DNA of 23,947 nucleotides from Oscillospiraceae bacterium (GCA_900766795.1 CAAFWX010000112.1:1-23947); one strand, 5' to 3'; counted from the first letter of the stretch, positions 1-7,286 are shown. Program-made: numbers and translations. The notes: generated by a model not told the origin, from the sequence alone.

Positions 1-20
1 ACACGACGCTCTTCCGATCT
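1..20. other. Illumina TruSeq adapter remnant
   Basis: Bases 1-20 read ACACGACGCTCTTCCGATCT, which is identical to the 3' end of the standard Illumina TruSeq read-1 adapter. Real coding sequence (the znuB reading frame on the minus strand) begins directly at base 21, so the junction is sharp. This is untrimmed library sequence at a contig end and should not be treated as genome. Confidence 0.97.
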
Positions 21-138
21 AGCGCTTAAGCACAAGGCTCACACCGAGAAGCGCGGCGCACAGCGAAACAAGCACTCCCACCACCAGCGCTCTCACAAGA
101 ACAGGCGCGGACAGCATTTCAGCAATCATTTCAACCAT
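21..138 (-). CDS. znuB: Zinc ABC transporter permease, N-terminal fragment
   Basis: This is the 5' end of a membrane permease gene, cut by the contig end and adapter after about 39 codons. The translation begins MVEMIAEMLSAPVLVRALVV and continues into a hydrophobic helix with CAALLGVSLVLKR, the conserved start of the ZnuB/TroC/MntB (ABC-3) permease family. The ATG at 138-136 overlaps the znuC stop codon (133-131) by eight bases, and an AAAGGGGG ribosome binding site lies about eight bases upstream, inside the znuC end. The overlap implies translational coupling with the ATPase. The product would be the inner-membrane channel through which zinc released by ZnuA passes. Family assignment is good despite the short length; metal specificity is inferred from the operon. 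Confidence 0.8.
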
Positions 139-841
139 TGGACGCGCCCCCTTTCAGAAAATCGGAAGCGTCTGACGCGAGAAACTCCGAGGTGGTTCCG
201 AAAAAAGCGTCATCGCTGCGCAGGCAAAGTATATGGGTTGCGTAATTCAGCGCTGCGGAGATGTCGTGAGTTACCATAATAATGGTGACTCCGTGCGTTT
301 TGTTTATATGGGAAATAAGCTCGTACATCTCGGCTGTCACCATGGGGTCAAGCCCCGACACCGGCTCGTCAAGCAGCAGCAGCTTCTTTGTCGCGCAAAG
401 CGCCCTCGCTAACAGCACCCTCTGCTGCTGACCGCCCGAAAGGTCGCGGTAGCTGCGCTTTGCAAGCGAATCCACACCAAGCAGCCGCATATTATCCATA
501 GCGAGAGCACGCTCCCGCCCCGTATAAAACGGGCGCAGCCCCTTTGAGTTAAGGCAGCCCGAAAGCACCACCTCAAACACGCTTGCGGGGAAATCACGCT
601 GTGCGCCCGTTTGTTGGGGAAGATAGCCGATTTCACGCTGCTTAAGTCCGTCGCCAAAGGTTATTGCGCCACCCACAGGCTTTTTCAGCGAAAGCAGCGC
701 TTTCACAAGGGTGCTTTTTCCCGAGCCGTTTTCTCCGACAATGCAAAGGTAGTCGCCGCTGTTTAGCTCAAAGGATAAGTCCCTGATTACCGTCATATTC
801 TCATAGGAGAGAGTAAGATTTTCCGTGCGAATAAGTGCCAT
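131..841 (-). CDS. znuC: Zinc ABC transporter ATP-binding protein ZnuC
   Basis: This 236-residue protein is the ATPase that powers the metal-ion importer. All nucleotide-binding elements are visible: Walker A GENGSGKST (36-44), Q-loop LPQQ (74-77), signature LSGGQQQR (134-141), Walker B LLLLDEP (154-160), D-loop SGLD (162-165) and switch histidine in MVTHD (189-193). Length is normal for the ZnuC/TroB/MntB family. The start at 841 sits nine bases after the znuA stop, with a GAGG motif overlapping that stop, and the 3' end overlaps znuB. It is therefore the third cistron of zur-znuA-znuC-znuB. It works at the cytoplasmic face with two ZnuB subunits. Manganese or iron as cargo cannot be excluded from this protein alone; zinc is favoured by the His-rich ZnuA and the adjacent Fur-family regulator. 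Confidence 0.9.
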   Translation of the reverse strand: MALIRTENLTLSYENMTVIRDLSFELNSGDYLCIVGENGSGKSTLVKALLSLKKPVGGAITFGDGLKQREIGYLPQQTGAQRDFPASVFEVVLSGCLNSKGLRPFYTGRERALAMDNMRLLGVDSLAKRSYRDLSGGQQQRVLLARALCATKKLLLLDEPVSGLDPMVTAEMYELISHINKTHGVTIIMVTHDISAALNYATHILCLRSDDAFFGTTSEFLASDASDFLKGGASNG

Positions 842-850
842 ATTGTCCTC

Positions 851-1801
851 TTAATTCAATGCTTCAAGCAGCATATTATAGTTGCGCTCCATGAGCGAAA
901 GGTAGGTTTCGCCTGCCGCAAAATCCTCTGCGGTAAGGTTGTGGCAAGTGTGAAACTCCGCCGTGGGGAGCGATACCTCGCCCGCAAGCGTGTCCGCAAG
1001 CTTGTGGTTTGACAGCTCAATATAAAACACCGTCTTAATAACGTCATCTCCCGCAAGCTTATTCAGCAGGAAAGACACCGTCTGCGCGGACGGCTCAACC
1101 TCGCTTCCGCAGCCCGGAAAGGCTGCGTAGTAATTCAGCCCGTATTCCTTGAAGAAATACAGCAGCGGAAAGCGGTCGCCGAATACAAAATACCTGCTCT
1201 CCCCCGCCAACAGCTCCGAAAACCTCTGGTCAAGGTCTGCCAGCTTCGCGGTGTAGGCGGCTTCGTTTTCGGCAAGCGTCTGCGCCTTATCCGCAAAAAG
1301 CTGCTGCGCGGTCTGCGAAATGTGCTCGGTTATAAGCACCGCATTCCTCGGAGATGTCCAGATGTGCTCGTCATACTCCTCGTCATGGGAATGCTCCTCG
1401 TGCTCATCATGCTCATCATGCTCCTCCTGCATACCCTCGGCAAGCTCCTCGCTTATCGCCTCAACTGCGTCCATCATGCGGCAGGTGGGCACTCCCTCGA
1501 CCGAATCAAGAATGTTCTCCACCCAAACGTCGCTTTCGCCGCCGTTGTAGATAAACAAATCGCACTCGCTTATCTTCACAATATCGCGTGCGGAGGGGTC
1601 ATAGCTGTGGCTCTCAACGCCCGGCTTCAGCAGCAGGGTTATCTCCGCGTTGTCGCCGAAAACCTGCCGCGCAAAATCATAGGCGGGGAATATCGTCGTA
1701 ACAACAGAAAGCTTATCTCCCGCGTCGGGCTTATCTGCCGCACAGCCGCAGCAGCAAAGCATTATTGCCGCGGAAATAAAAGCTGAGAAAAGTCTTTTCA
1801 T
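851..1801 (-). CDS. znuA: Zinc-binding lipoprotein ZnuA, cluster A-1
   Basis: This 316-residue substrate-binding lipoprotein captures zinc outside the membrane for the ZnuBC importer. I start it at 1801, not at an in-frame ATG 36 bases upstream, because AAGGAGG lies six bases before it and the ATG overlaps the zur stop as ATGA. A lipoprotein signal (residues 1-20) ends in a Cys-rich lipobox with C20 as the likely lipidated residue. A loop at 121-145 is packed with His, Asp and Glu (EEHDEHDEHEEHSHDEEYDEH), the charged metal-gathering loop typical of zinc-specific members. Probable ligands are H65 (ESHSYDPS) and H146 (DEHIW). The usual third ligand position (H in the HDAF motif, E in PsaA) reads GDRF here (G208), so another residue, perhaps H284/H287 (FHTCHN), may substitute. 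Confidence 0.88.
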   Translation of the reverse strand: MKRLFSAFISAAIMLCCCGCAADKPDAGDKLSVVTTIFPAYDFARQVFGDNAEITLLLKPGVESHSYDPSARDIVKISECDLFIYNGGESDVWVENILDSVEGVPTCRMMDAVEAISEELAEGMQEEHDEHDEHEEHSHDEEYDEHIWTSPRNAVLITEHISQTAQQLFADKAQTLAENEAAYTAKLADLDQRFSELLAGESRYFVFGDRFPLLYFFKEYGLNYYAAFPGCGSEVEPSAQTVSFLLNKLAGDDVIKTVFYIELSNHKLADTLAGEVSLPTAEFHTCHNLTAEDFAAGETYLSLMERNYNMLLEALN

Positions 1802-2247
1802 GGTTTGCCTCCTTCGTGGGAATGCCCGCAGCTGCACACCTCATTCACCGCAGCCTGCCCCGCGCATTCGGCACAGCGCCCGTAAATTACCGTCTTTCCT
1901 ATATCAACCGAAAATCCGTGGCTGCTTTCGATATGGCGCTTCATGTCCGCCATAAACTCGCAGTCCATATGTATCAGCCTGCCGCAGCTCTCGCACTTAA
2001 GGTGAAAATGGCACGCGCACTCCTCGCTCTCGTTAAGCTGATATGCCGCTCCCGCTTCGCCGTCGGTATACCGCTTCAAAAGCCCCTGACTTGTAAGACG
2101 GGAAAGAGTTCTGTACACCGTAGCCTCGCCGACGGATATCTCGCCGCTTCTTATAAGCTCCTTTGCCGTAAAGCACTTTCCGCGGTGCTTGTTGAAGAAC
2201 TCTACTATCTCGTCACGCTGCTTGGTGTTGTAGCTGTTTCTGTCCAT
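1798..2247 (-). CDS. zur: Fur-family metalloregulator, probably Zur
   Basis: This 149-residue protein is a Fur-family repressor. Residues 1-75 form the winged helix domain, with the recognition helix around SVGEATVYRTLSRL (38-51). Residues 76-130 form the metal-binding dimer domain, with HFH (80-82), CESCG (85-89) and CAEC (125-128); the two CxxC pairs are the structural zinc site. An extra tail CSCGHSH (138-144) could bind further metal. It is the first cistron of an operon whose remaining genes encode a zinc importer, so Zur is the most economical call and autoregulation is likely. The start at 2247 has AAAGGGG ten bases upstream. PerR or Fur identity cannot be formally excluded, but the operon content argues against it. 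Confidence 0.85.
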   Translation of the reverse strand: MDRNSYNTKQRDEIVEFFNKHRGKCFTAKELIRSGEISVGEATVYRTLSRLTSQGLLKRYTDGEAGAAYQLNESEECACHFHLKCESCGRLIHMDCEFMADMKRHIESSHGFSVDIGKTVIYGRCAECAGQAAVNEVCSCGHSHEGGKP

Positions 2248-2292
2248 TTCAGAGCACCCCTTTCTTGTATATTGTTCTGTGCGAATTTGATT

Positions 2293-2309
2293 TTGATTTT
2301 CACTTTCAA
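2293..2309. promoter_or_regulatory. Possible Fur/Zur operator (weak dyad)
   Basis: A 17-base imperfect dyad, TTGA-N9-TCAA (TTGATTTTCACTTTCAA), lies just downstream of the zur -10 element and would overlap the transcription start. Fur-family operators have similar size and symmetry, and this position would suit autorepression. Only the outer four pairs match, and the B. subtilis Zur box core (TCGTAATNATTACGA) is not present, so this is a weak candidate. Confidence 0.25.
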
Positions 2310-2315
2310 TTTAAG

Positions 2316-2344
2316 AGTATAACACACTTCCGAAAAAAAATCAA
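2316..2344 (-). promoter_or_regulatory. Promoter of the zur-znuACB operon
   Basis: On the minus strand, -35 TTGATT (2344-2339) and -10 TATACT (2321-2316) are separated by exactly 17 bases, a good sigma-A promoter about 70 bases before the zur start. No other equally good promoter is seen before znuA or znuC, which agrees with one transcript for the operon. Confidence 0.75.
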
Positions 2345-2374
2345 GAGTTTTTTCACAATTCGTCTTGATTTTTT
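2335..2374. repeat. 12-bp inverted repeat between divergent promoters
   Basis: AAAAAATCAAGA (2335-2346) and TCTTGATTTTTT (2363-2374) are perfect inverted copies separated by 16 bases. Each arm contains the -35 hexamer (TTGATT) of one of the two divergent promoters. A shorter inverted pair, TCACAA (2353-2358) and TTGTGA (2373-2378), is nested within. It may be an operator controlling both directions or simply symmetrical promoter sequence. Confidence 0.5.
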
Positions 2375-2393
2375 GTGACAAAAGGAGTATAAT
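2365..2393 (+). promoter_or_regulatory. Promoter of pduL
   Basis: -35 TTGATT (2365-2370) and a perfect -10 TATAAT (2388-2393) are separated by 17 bases. The gene start is 54 bases further on, giving a leader of roughly 45 bases. It is divergent from the zur promoter, with the two -35 elements only 20 bases apart. Confidence 0.8.
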
Positions 2394-2447
2394 GAAATTT
2401 GTACTAATAAGGGACGGCTCCGCCCCAAAAAGATGGAGGAACACAAA

Positions 2448-3026
2448 ATGGCAGAAATACTTATCGAAACATCCGCACGTCACGTTCACGTTACTCAGGA
2501 AACCCTTGAGGTACTTTTCGGAGCAGGCGCAGAGCTTACCAAGAAAAAAGACCTCTCCCAGCCCGGTCAGTTCGCAAGCGAGCAGCGTGTAACCGTTGTC
2601 GGCCCCAAGAAGGAGCTTGCAAACGTCAGCATACTCGGTCCCGTTCGTTCGGCAGACCAGGTTGAGCTTTCCGCAACCGACGCGCGTTCAATCGGCTTAG
2701 GCATTGATATCCGCGAGAGCGGCGACATTGCCGGCACTCCCGGCTGCATTCTCCGCGGTCCCGCAGGCGAGGTTGAGCTTAAGGATGGTGTTATCGTTGC
2801 AAAGCGTCACATCCACCTCACTCCAGAAACCGCAGACAAGCTCGGTCTTAAGAACAAGGACGTTGTCTGGGTTAAGACCAACACCAACGGCAGAAACGCT
2901 GTCCTCGGCGATGTTGTCGTAAGAGTAAGCGAGAATTTCGCAGACGCAATGCACATCGACACCGACGAATCCAACGCAATCAGCGCTACTCCCGGTCTGA
3001 TGGGCGAGATTATCAAGAGCCTGTAA
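2448..3026 (+). CDS. pduL: Phosphate propanoyltransferase/acetyltransferase PduL
   Basis: This 192-residue enzyme interconverts acyl-CoA plus phosphate with acyl-phosphate plus CoA, supplying acetyl- or propanoyl-phosphate for ATP formation by acetate kinase. PduL is unrelated to the common Pta enzyme. The sequence shows the duplicated beta-barrel design: the first motif ARHVHVT (10-16) and the second AKRHIHLTPE (118-127) carry the zinc-binding histidines, and H169 (DAMHID) follows near the C-terminus. I choose the ATG at 2448, since GGAGGA (2435-2440) lies seven bases before it; an in-frame ATG at 2433 overlaps that site. There is no N-terminal encapsulation helix and no microcompartment shell gene nearby, so this is most likely the housekeeping phosphotransacetylase. 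It stands alone between its own promoter and a strong terminator. Confidence 0.92.
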   Translation: MAEILIETSARHVHVTQETLEVLFGAGAELTKKKDLSQPGQFASEQRVTVVGPKKELANVSILGPVRSADQVELSATDARSIGLGIDIRESGDIAGTPGCILRGPAGEVELKDGVIVAKRHIHLTPETADKLGLKNKDVVWVKTNTNGRNAVLGDVVVRVSENFADAMHIDTDESNAISATPGLMGEIIKSL

Positions 3027-3047
3027 TCAACCGCAGAAATAAAGCTT

Positions 3048-3085
3048 CCCCCGTCTTACTTCGGTTTGACGGGGGTTATTTTTCC
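3048..3085 (+). terminator. Rho-independent terminator of pduL
   Basis: CCCCCGTC (3048-3055) pairs perfectly with GACGGGGG (3068-3075) around a 12-base loop, followed by TTATTTTTC. It begins 21 bases after the pduL stop. Confidence 0.9.
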
Positions 3086-3175
3086 CCGCACATTGCCCGC
3101 AAACTCGTTCGCTTTGGTATATTTCGCGCTTCACAGGGAAACGATATTTCCATATTCGAGAAAGGGAGCGAGTAA

Positions 3176-4672
3176 ATGGAAGAAAATGTGCACACGCGGC
3201 TTTCACCCGACCTGCCGCTTGAAAAGTCGCTTGACGCAAACCTTGAAAGTATCAGGCTCATGACGGGCGGCTCGTCTGACGTTATCGTAAAAACAGGCAC
3301 GGTCTGCGCTAACAGGATTGCGGTGCTGACCTGCGAGGCTCTTGTGGATACGGATACGCTTGCAAGCCTTGTTTACTTCAAGCTGAACGACGTGGGGAAC
3401 AGCGAGAGCCTGCCGCCCGAGAAGCTGATGGAGCATTTTTTCGAGGTGTATATGATAGCCGCAGAGCAGCTTGAAATTCGCAATCTCGGCGACCTTGTGC
3501 TTAAGCTTCAATCGGGCTTTGCGATAATTCTTGTTGAGGGCTGCACAAAGGCTATCGCCGTGGGCATTCAGGGCTACAAGTCGCGCGGGATAGACGAGCC
3601 GTCCTCGGAACTCAACGTGCGCGGGTCGCGCGAGGGATTTGTTGAGGTTATCCGCACGAATATGGGCATGATTAGGCGCAGAATAAAATCCCCGACGCTT
3701 GTGTTCGAGATGTCCACCCTCGGTGACAGAAGCAACACCGATATCTGCATATGCTACATCTCTGACAAGGTTTCGCCGAAGCTGCTGAAAGAGGTCAAAA
3801 AGCGGATAAAGTCCATCAAACTCAACACAATCCTCGAAAGCGGCTATGTACAGCCGTTTCTTGAGGGAAAGGGCGGCTGGTTCTTCTCGGAATGCGGCAC
3901 CTGCGAAAGACCCGACACCTTTGCCGCAAAGCTTTATGAGGGCAGGGTCGGGGTGCTTATTGACGGAACGCCGTTCGCGCTGGTTGTGCCGCACCTTTTC
4001 ATAGAGTGCTTTCAGGCGCTGGACGATTACACCCAGAAGCCGTTTTATGCGTTCTTCATACGGCTTGTGCGGCTTGCAGCGTTTCTTATAACGCTGTTTT
4101 TGCCGGGAGCTTATGTGGCGATAGCCTCGTTTCATCCCGAAATGCTGCCGTCGGCGCTTATTCTGAACCTTGCCGCCGCCGAACAGACCGCCCCCTACTC
4201 CCTCACGGTGGAATGTCTGTTCATACACTTCATGTATGAAATTCTCCGCGAGGCGGGTATTCGGCTCCCCCGCCCCGTGGGTCACGCAATCGGCGTTGTC
4301 GGGGGGCTGGTTATCGGAGATATCACCGTGTCGGCGGGGCTGGTCGGCGCACCTATGGTGCTCATCGTGGCGCTGTCGGGGCTTTGCAGCTTCGTTGTGC
4401 CCACAATGTATGAGAAAATCGTGGTGCTGAGGTTCCTGTATATCATCGCGGGAGGGCTTTTCGGGCTTTTCGGACTGGCTCTTTCGGCGGGCGCGGTATT
4501 AATTAAGATGTGCTCGCTCAACACCTACGGAGTGCCCTACATGGCGCCGATTTCCCCTTTTACGCCAAAGGCTTCGCGCGATATGTTTGTGAGGTCGGGC
4601 TGGCGCAGAATGGAGAAAGGGGATATCACGCTTCAGGGGCTTAACGGCGCAGACGAAAGGGGAACAGCATGA
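3176..4672 (+). CDS. Spore germinant receptor subunit A (GerA/GerKA family)
   Basis: This 498-residue protein is the A subunit of a Ger-type nutrient germinant receptor, embedded in the spore inner membrane. The N-terminal ~280 residues are a soluble domain beginning with the typical LEKSLDANLESIRLMTGGSSD and containing FVEVIRTNMGMIRRRI. From about residue 285 to 470 there are several hydrophobic segments (AAFLITLFLPGAYVAIASF, GVVGGLVIGDITVSAGLVGA, FLYIIAGGLFGLFGLALSAG), matching the membrane half of the family. The family motif FEILREAGVRLP appears as YEILREAGIRLPRP. Length is normal. AAAGGGAG (3161-3168) precedes the ATG by seven bases, and the stop overlaps the gerB start as ATGA (4669-4672). 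The germinant cannot be deduced. SpoVAF is an alternative, but the gerB and gerC partners favour a receptor. Confidence 0.92.
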   Translation: MEENVHTRLSPDLPLEKSLDANLESIRLMTGGSSDVIVKTGTVCANRIAVLTCEALVDTDTLASLVYFKLNDVGNSESLPPEKLMEHFFEVYMIAAEQLEIRNLGDLVLKLQSGFAIILVEGCTKAIAVGIQGYKSRGIDEPSSELNVRGSREGFVEVIRTNMGMIRRRIKSPTLVFEMSTLGDRSNTDICICYISDKVSPKLLKEVKKRIKSIKLNTILESGYVQPFLEGKGGWFFSECGTCERPDTFAAKLYEGRVGVLIDGTPFALVVPHLFIECFQALDDYTQKPFYAFFIRLVRLAAFLITLFLPGAYVAIASFHPEMLPSALILNLAAAEQTAPYSLTVECLFIHFMYEILREAGIRLPRPVGHAIGVVGGLVIGDITVSAGLVGAPMVLIVALSGLCSFVVPTMYEKIVVLRFLYIIAGGLFGLFGLALSAGAVLIKMCSLNTYGVPYMAPISPFTPKASRDMFVRSGWRRMEKGDITLQGLNGADERGTA

Positions 4673-5607
4673 CAAGAACGGATTATTCGGCAAAGATAAG
4701 CGCACCGCAGCTTTTCTGCCTGCTTATGCTGTCGCGGCTTTCGGCGGAAATCGTCTATCCCCGCTGCGGAGCGGGCTACGGCGGGGAAACAATGCTCGCA
4801 ATCATTATCGCGGAGCTTGTCAGGTTCGTGTTGGGGCTTCCTGTCATAATCTACGCGTTTAAGGGGGAGTTTTTCTACCGCGCGGTTTGGCGAAAAAACA
4901 AATTCTTCGGCTGGGCGGCGGCAATCGGCGCGGCTGCGCTTCTCGTCGGCGCAGCGGTGCGCACGCTTTTCAGCGTGACCACCTTTGCGGGGAGAAATCT
5001 GCTGACGGGGGCGCCCACCTATATCCTGCTCGGGTTTGTGATTGCGTTTTCGATTTACGCCGCGTTTATGGGCGCGGAGGCTATGTCGCGGGCAGGAGTT
5101 CTGTTTCTTATCGGCGCGGGAATAATCACGCTGATGGTAATTCTCGCGGATATCCCGTATATGGATATCCGCGGAGCTATGCCGCCGCAGCGCTCGGCAT
5201 ACGCGCAGTTTTTCGAGGACGTTTTCGAGAGGATTCTGCGCGGCGGCGACTATCTGATTTTCGTGGTGCTTCTCCCCTATGTCAAGGCGAAAAACAACGT
5301 TTCGAGGGGTTCGGTGTCGCTTTGGTTTGCACTGTTCTCCGCGCTTGCAGCAGTGGCGCTCTGCGGGTTCTACTGCCTCACACTTAGGGAGCTTTACGGG
5401 CTGGTGGAGTTCCCGTTTTCCGCGGCAGCTTCGCTCAGCGACATTGCATTTTTCAAGCGGCTTGACGGCGTAGGCGCGGCAATCTGGACTCTCTGCGCGG
5501 CGCTCAGAACAGGGCTAATGCTGTTCTGTGCATGGGGCGCTGTGGCGCAGCTGTTACAGCCAAAGCAAATCCCCTCGGAAATCCCGGGAAAGGAGGAAAC
5601 CGCATGA
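4669..5607 (+). CDS. Spore germinant receptor subunit B (GerKB-like permease)
   Basis: This 312-residue, very hydrophobic protein belongs to the endospore germination permease family, a branch of the APC transporter superfamily, and is thought to bind the germinant. The start KISAPQLFCLLMLSRL is the typical TM1 region. Later helices include AIIIAELVRFVLGLPVIIYA, LLGFVIAFSIYAAFMGAEA, GVLFLIGAGIITLMVIL and YLIFVVLLPYVKAKNN. It is somewhat shorter than the usual ~360 residues, so one or two C-terminal helices may be reduced. It overlaps gerA by four bases at its start and gerC by four bases at its end (5604-5607), so the three are translationally coupled and the complex is probably made in fixed ratio. 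Confidence 0.88.
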   Translation: MTRTDYSAKISAPQLFCLLMLSRLSAEIVYPRCGAGYGGETMLAIIIAELVRFVLGLPVIIYAFKGEFFYRAVWRKNKFFGWAAAIGAAALLVGAAVRTLFSVTTFAGRNLLTGAPTYILLGFVIAFSIYAAFMGAEAMSRAGVLFLIGAGIITLMVILADIPYMDIRGAMPPQRSAYAQFFEDVFERILRGGDYLIFVVLLPYVKAKNNVSRGSVSLWFALFSALAAVALCGFYCLTLRELYGLVEFPFSAAASLSDIAFFKRLDGVGAAIWTLCAALRTGLMLFCAWGAVAQLLQPKQIPSEIPGKEETA

Positions 5608-6533
5608 AAAAGCTTTTCGCGGCAATCCTGCCTGCAATCATGCTGCTTTCGGGCTGCGCAGATGTGACAGAACTCGGCGACCGCGCCATCATTCAGGCGT
5701 CAGCAGTAGACTGCGACGGCGGCGGGTATCATGTAAGCTGCCTGCTGTTCAGCAGCGGAGGAAGCGGCGGCGACACCATCGACGCTTCGCTGGAAAACGT
5801 GATTAAAGTCACGGGCGACGGCGACACTCTGGCAGAAGCCTTCGACAACGTTTCGCTTATCGACGGCAAGGAAATCTATCTCAGCGAAATGAAGCTGCTG
5901 GTGCTGGGAAACGGCTTTTCCCAAAGGGATATCTCCGACGTCGCAAACACGCTGTTCTACGACATGGGGTGCAGCCTGAACATGCCGGTGTGCTGCGCTG
6001 ACCGCGCGGAAATGCTTACAGACCTGCGGTTCACCGAGGGAATCACCTCGGCAGAAAAGCCGCTCGATATGATGAAAAACGCCTGTCGCGAGGGAGTGTC
6101 GCCCGACACCACCCTGCTGGACCTTATATGCGGAATTGAGAGCGGAAATAGCGTTATGCTTCCGCTGTTCGTGCAGACCGAGAACGGATTCGGGCAAACC
6201 TCCTCGGACGACGGAAAGACCGCCGAGCTTGCGGGAGCAAGACTTGTGAAGGACGGACGGCTCTCCGACTATTATAACAGCGAAAAGACGGCAGGGCTAA
6301 TGCTGCTTTCGGGAGAAAGCAGCAAAATTACGCTGTATTTTCTCCATGAGGGCAAAGAGCAGACCTGCGAAGCCTACGCCATAAAGACAAAGCCCATTAT
6401 ACAGCCCGACGGCGAGGTAATCAAGGTCACCGCCCGCTTTCGCGGCAGGAACGGCGCGAAGCTTTCAGAGGAAATGAAGCAAAGCGCGCTTATGGAGCTT
6501 ACCGAAATCGTGCGCGCAGCAATGCAGGAATAA
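5604..6533 (+). CDS. Spore germinant receptor lipoprotein subunit C (GerC)
   Basis: This 309-residue lipoprotein is the third receptor subunit. I place the start at 5604, where AAAGGAGG lies seven bases upstream and the ATG overlaps the gerB stop; a longer open frame from 5532 has no such support. The signal sequence ends in LLSGC (lipidated Cys about residue 18), directly followed by the family signature DVTELGDRAIIQASAVD, equivalent to the ELxDRxiVxaxgiD of Ger(x)C proteins. The central region (TLAEAFDNVSLIDGKEIYLSEMKLLVLG) and the C-terminal RFRGRNGAKL section fit the family. It is slightly shorter than the usual 350-400 residues. Confidence 0.88.
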   Translation: MKKLFAAILPAIMLLSGCADVTELGDRAIIQASAVDCDGGGYHVSCLLFSSGGSGGDTIDASLENVIKVTGDGDTLAEAFDNVSLIDGKEIYLSEMKLLVLGNGFSQRDISDVANTLFYDMGCSLNMPVCCADRAEMLTDLRFTEGITSAEKPLDMMKNACREGVSPDTTLLDLICGIESGNSVMLPLFVQTENGFGQTSSDDGKTAELAGARLVKDGRLSDYYNSEKTAGLMLLSGESSKITLYFLHEGKEQTCEAYAIKTKPIIQPDGEVIKVTARFRGRNGAKLSEEMKQSALMELTEIVRAAMQE

Positions 6534-6564
6534 AAAAATGCACCCGCAAATCAATGCGGGTGCA
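6534..6564 (-). terminator. Terminator of the HdeD-like gene
   Basis: TGCACCCGCA (6539-6548) and TGCGGGTGCA (6555-6564) form a perfect 10-bp stem with a six-base loop. On the minus strand the stem is followed by seven T residues (6538 back towards 6532), so it terminates leftward transcription. For the rightward ger operon the hairpin lacks a U tract and would at best act weakly. Confidence 0.85.
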
Positions 6565-6578
6565 AGACAATTCATGTA

Positions 6579-7142
6579 TTATTTATCGTCACGGGAAATG
6601 CCCTCGATGGTGATTTCGCCGGGCACTTCGTTGCGTGAATTAATCGCGGAAACGAGATTTGCAATACCTGCGATAGCCACCGCAATTCCCGCGAAGCTTA
6701 TCACAAACTTAACCGTGCCAAAGGGGTTAAAGGTCAGCAGAGCGCCCGCTGCTGTGTTGATTATCGCCGAGGTCATGGATATCTTCCACGGATATTCCAG
6801 CTTGCGAAGCCGATTTGCGCGGACAATCTTCCCGATACCGTCAATCAGAAGCACGATTCCCGCCGCGCCGAAAATGAAGCGTATGAATCCCTCGGGATGG
6901 AACATGGATATTCCGCCCACGATAACCATAGTGATTCCTGTGAACAGGTCAAAGCCGAAGCCCACAATTGCCCTGCCGACAATGAAGCCGACAATCTTGC
7001 TTATGCCCCAGATGAGCATAACTATTCCGAAAAGCGAGCAGACAAGTCCCGCCGCGCTTTCGGGCGAAAAAATCAAAATGCAGCCGACAATTATGACAAC
7101 CACGGCAAGCGTGATTTTTCCGACAAAGCTTTTTTTCTCCAT
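6579..7142 (-). CDS. HdeD/DUF308-family membrane protein
   Basis: This 187-residue protein is almost entirely hydrophobic, with about six membrane segments built as repeated pairs (ITLAVVVIIVGCILIF, SLFGIVMLIWGISKIVGFI, LFTGITMVIVGGISMFHPEG, FIFGAAGIVLLIDGIGKIV, INTAAGALLTFNPFG, FVISFAGIAVAIAGIANLV). The recurring pattern of a helix, F(x)PE/NPF-type loop and a Gly-rich helix is characteristic of the HdeD/DUF308 family, linked to acid resistance in E. coli and of unknown function in Bacillota. I choose the ATG at 7142 because GAAAGGAG lies eight bases before it; an in-frame TTG six bases upstream is less likely. The gene is monocistronic, with its own promoter and terminator. Confidence 0.82.
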   Translation of the reverse strand: MEKKSFVGKITLAVVVIIVGCILIFSPESAAGLVCSLFGIVMLIWGISKIVGFIVGRAIVGFGFDLFTGITMVIVGGISMFHPEGFIRFIFGAAGIVLLIDGIGKIVRANRLRKLEYPWKISMTSAIINTAAGALLTFNPFGTVKFVISFAGIAVAIAGIANLVSAINSRNEVPGEITIEGISRDDK

Positions 7143-7162
7143 AAACAAAACTCCTTTCGATT

Positions 7163-7199
7163 TTTTCGGTCTGTGCCCAGAGCGTCAGCGGACCGAAAA
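7163..7199 (-). promoter_or_regulatory. Leader hairpin of the HdeD-like mRNA
   Basis: TTTTCGGTC (7163-7171) and GACCGAAAA (7191-7199) are perfect inverted repeats separated by 19 bases. They lie within the ~65-base transcribed leader, about 10 bases before the ribosome binding site. The hairpin could modulate translation or mRNA stability. I do not recognise a known riboswitch. Confidence 0.4.
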
Positions 7200-7216
7200 G
7201 TTATCCTCCGAAATGT

Positions 7217-7245
7217 ATTCTACCACAAATGCGGTTTATTTTCAA
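7217..7245 (-). promoter_or_regulatory. Promoter of the HdeD-like gene
   Basis: On the minus strand, -35 TTGAAA (7245-7240) and -10 TAGAAT (7222-7217) are 17 bases apart. Transcription would start near 7210, leaving a leader of about 65 bases. Confidence 0.75.
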
Positions 7246-7286
7246 GACGATTCAGCAAAATTTCACACGGCTTTCAAATTTTTCAC

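Noticed and set aside
1322..1786. Plus-strand open frames over znuA
   Set aside because: They mirror the His/Asp/Glu-rich loop and lipoprotein of znuA, which has clear family features and a ribosome binding site on the other strand.
2448..3026. Bacterial microcompartment locus around pduL
   Set aside because: There is no encapsulation peptide on PduL and no shell protein, diol dehydratase or aldehyde dehydrogenase nearby.
3086..3175. A sigma-G promoter for the germinant-receptor operon
   Set aside because: GGTATA and GATATT-like hexamers exist, but spacing and sequence do not fit the sigma-G consensus well enough to call a site.
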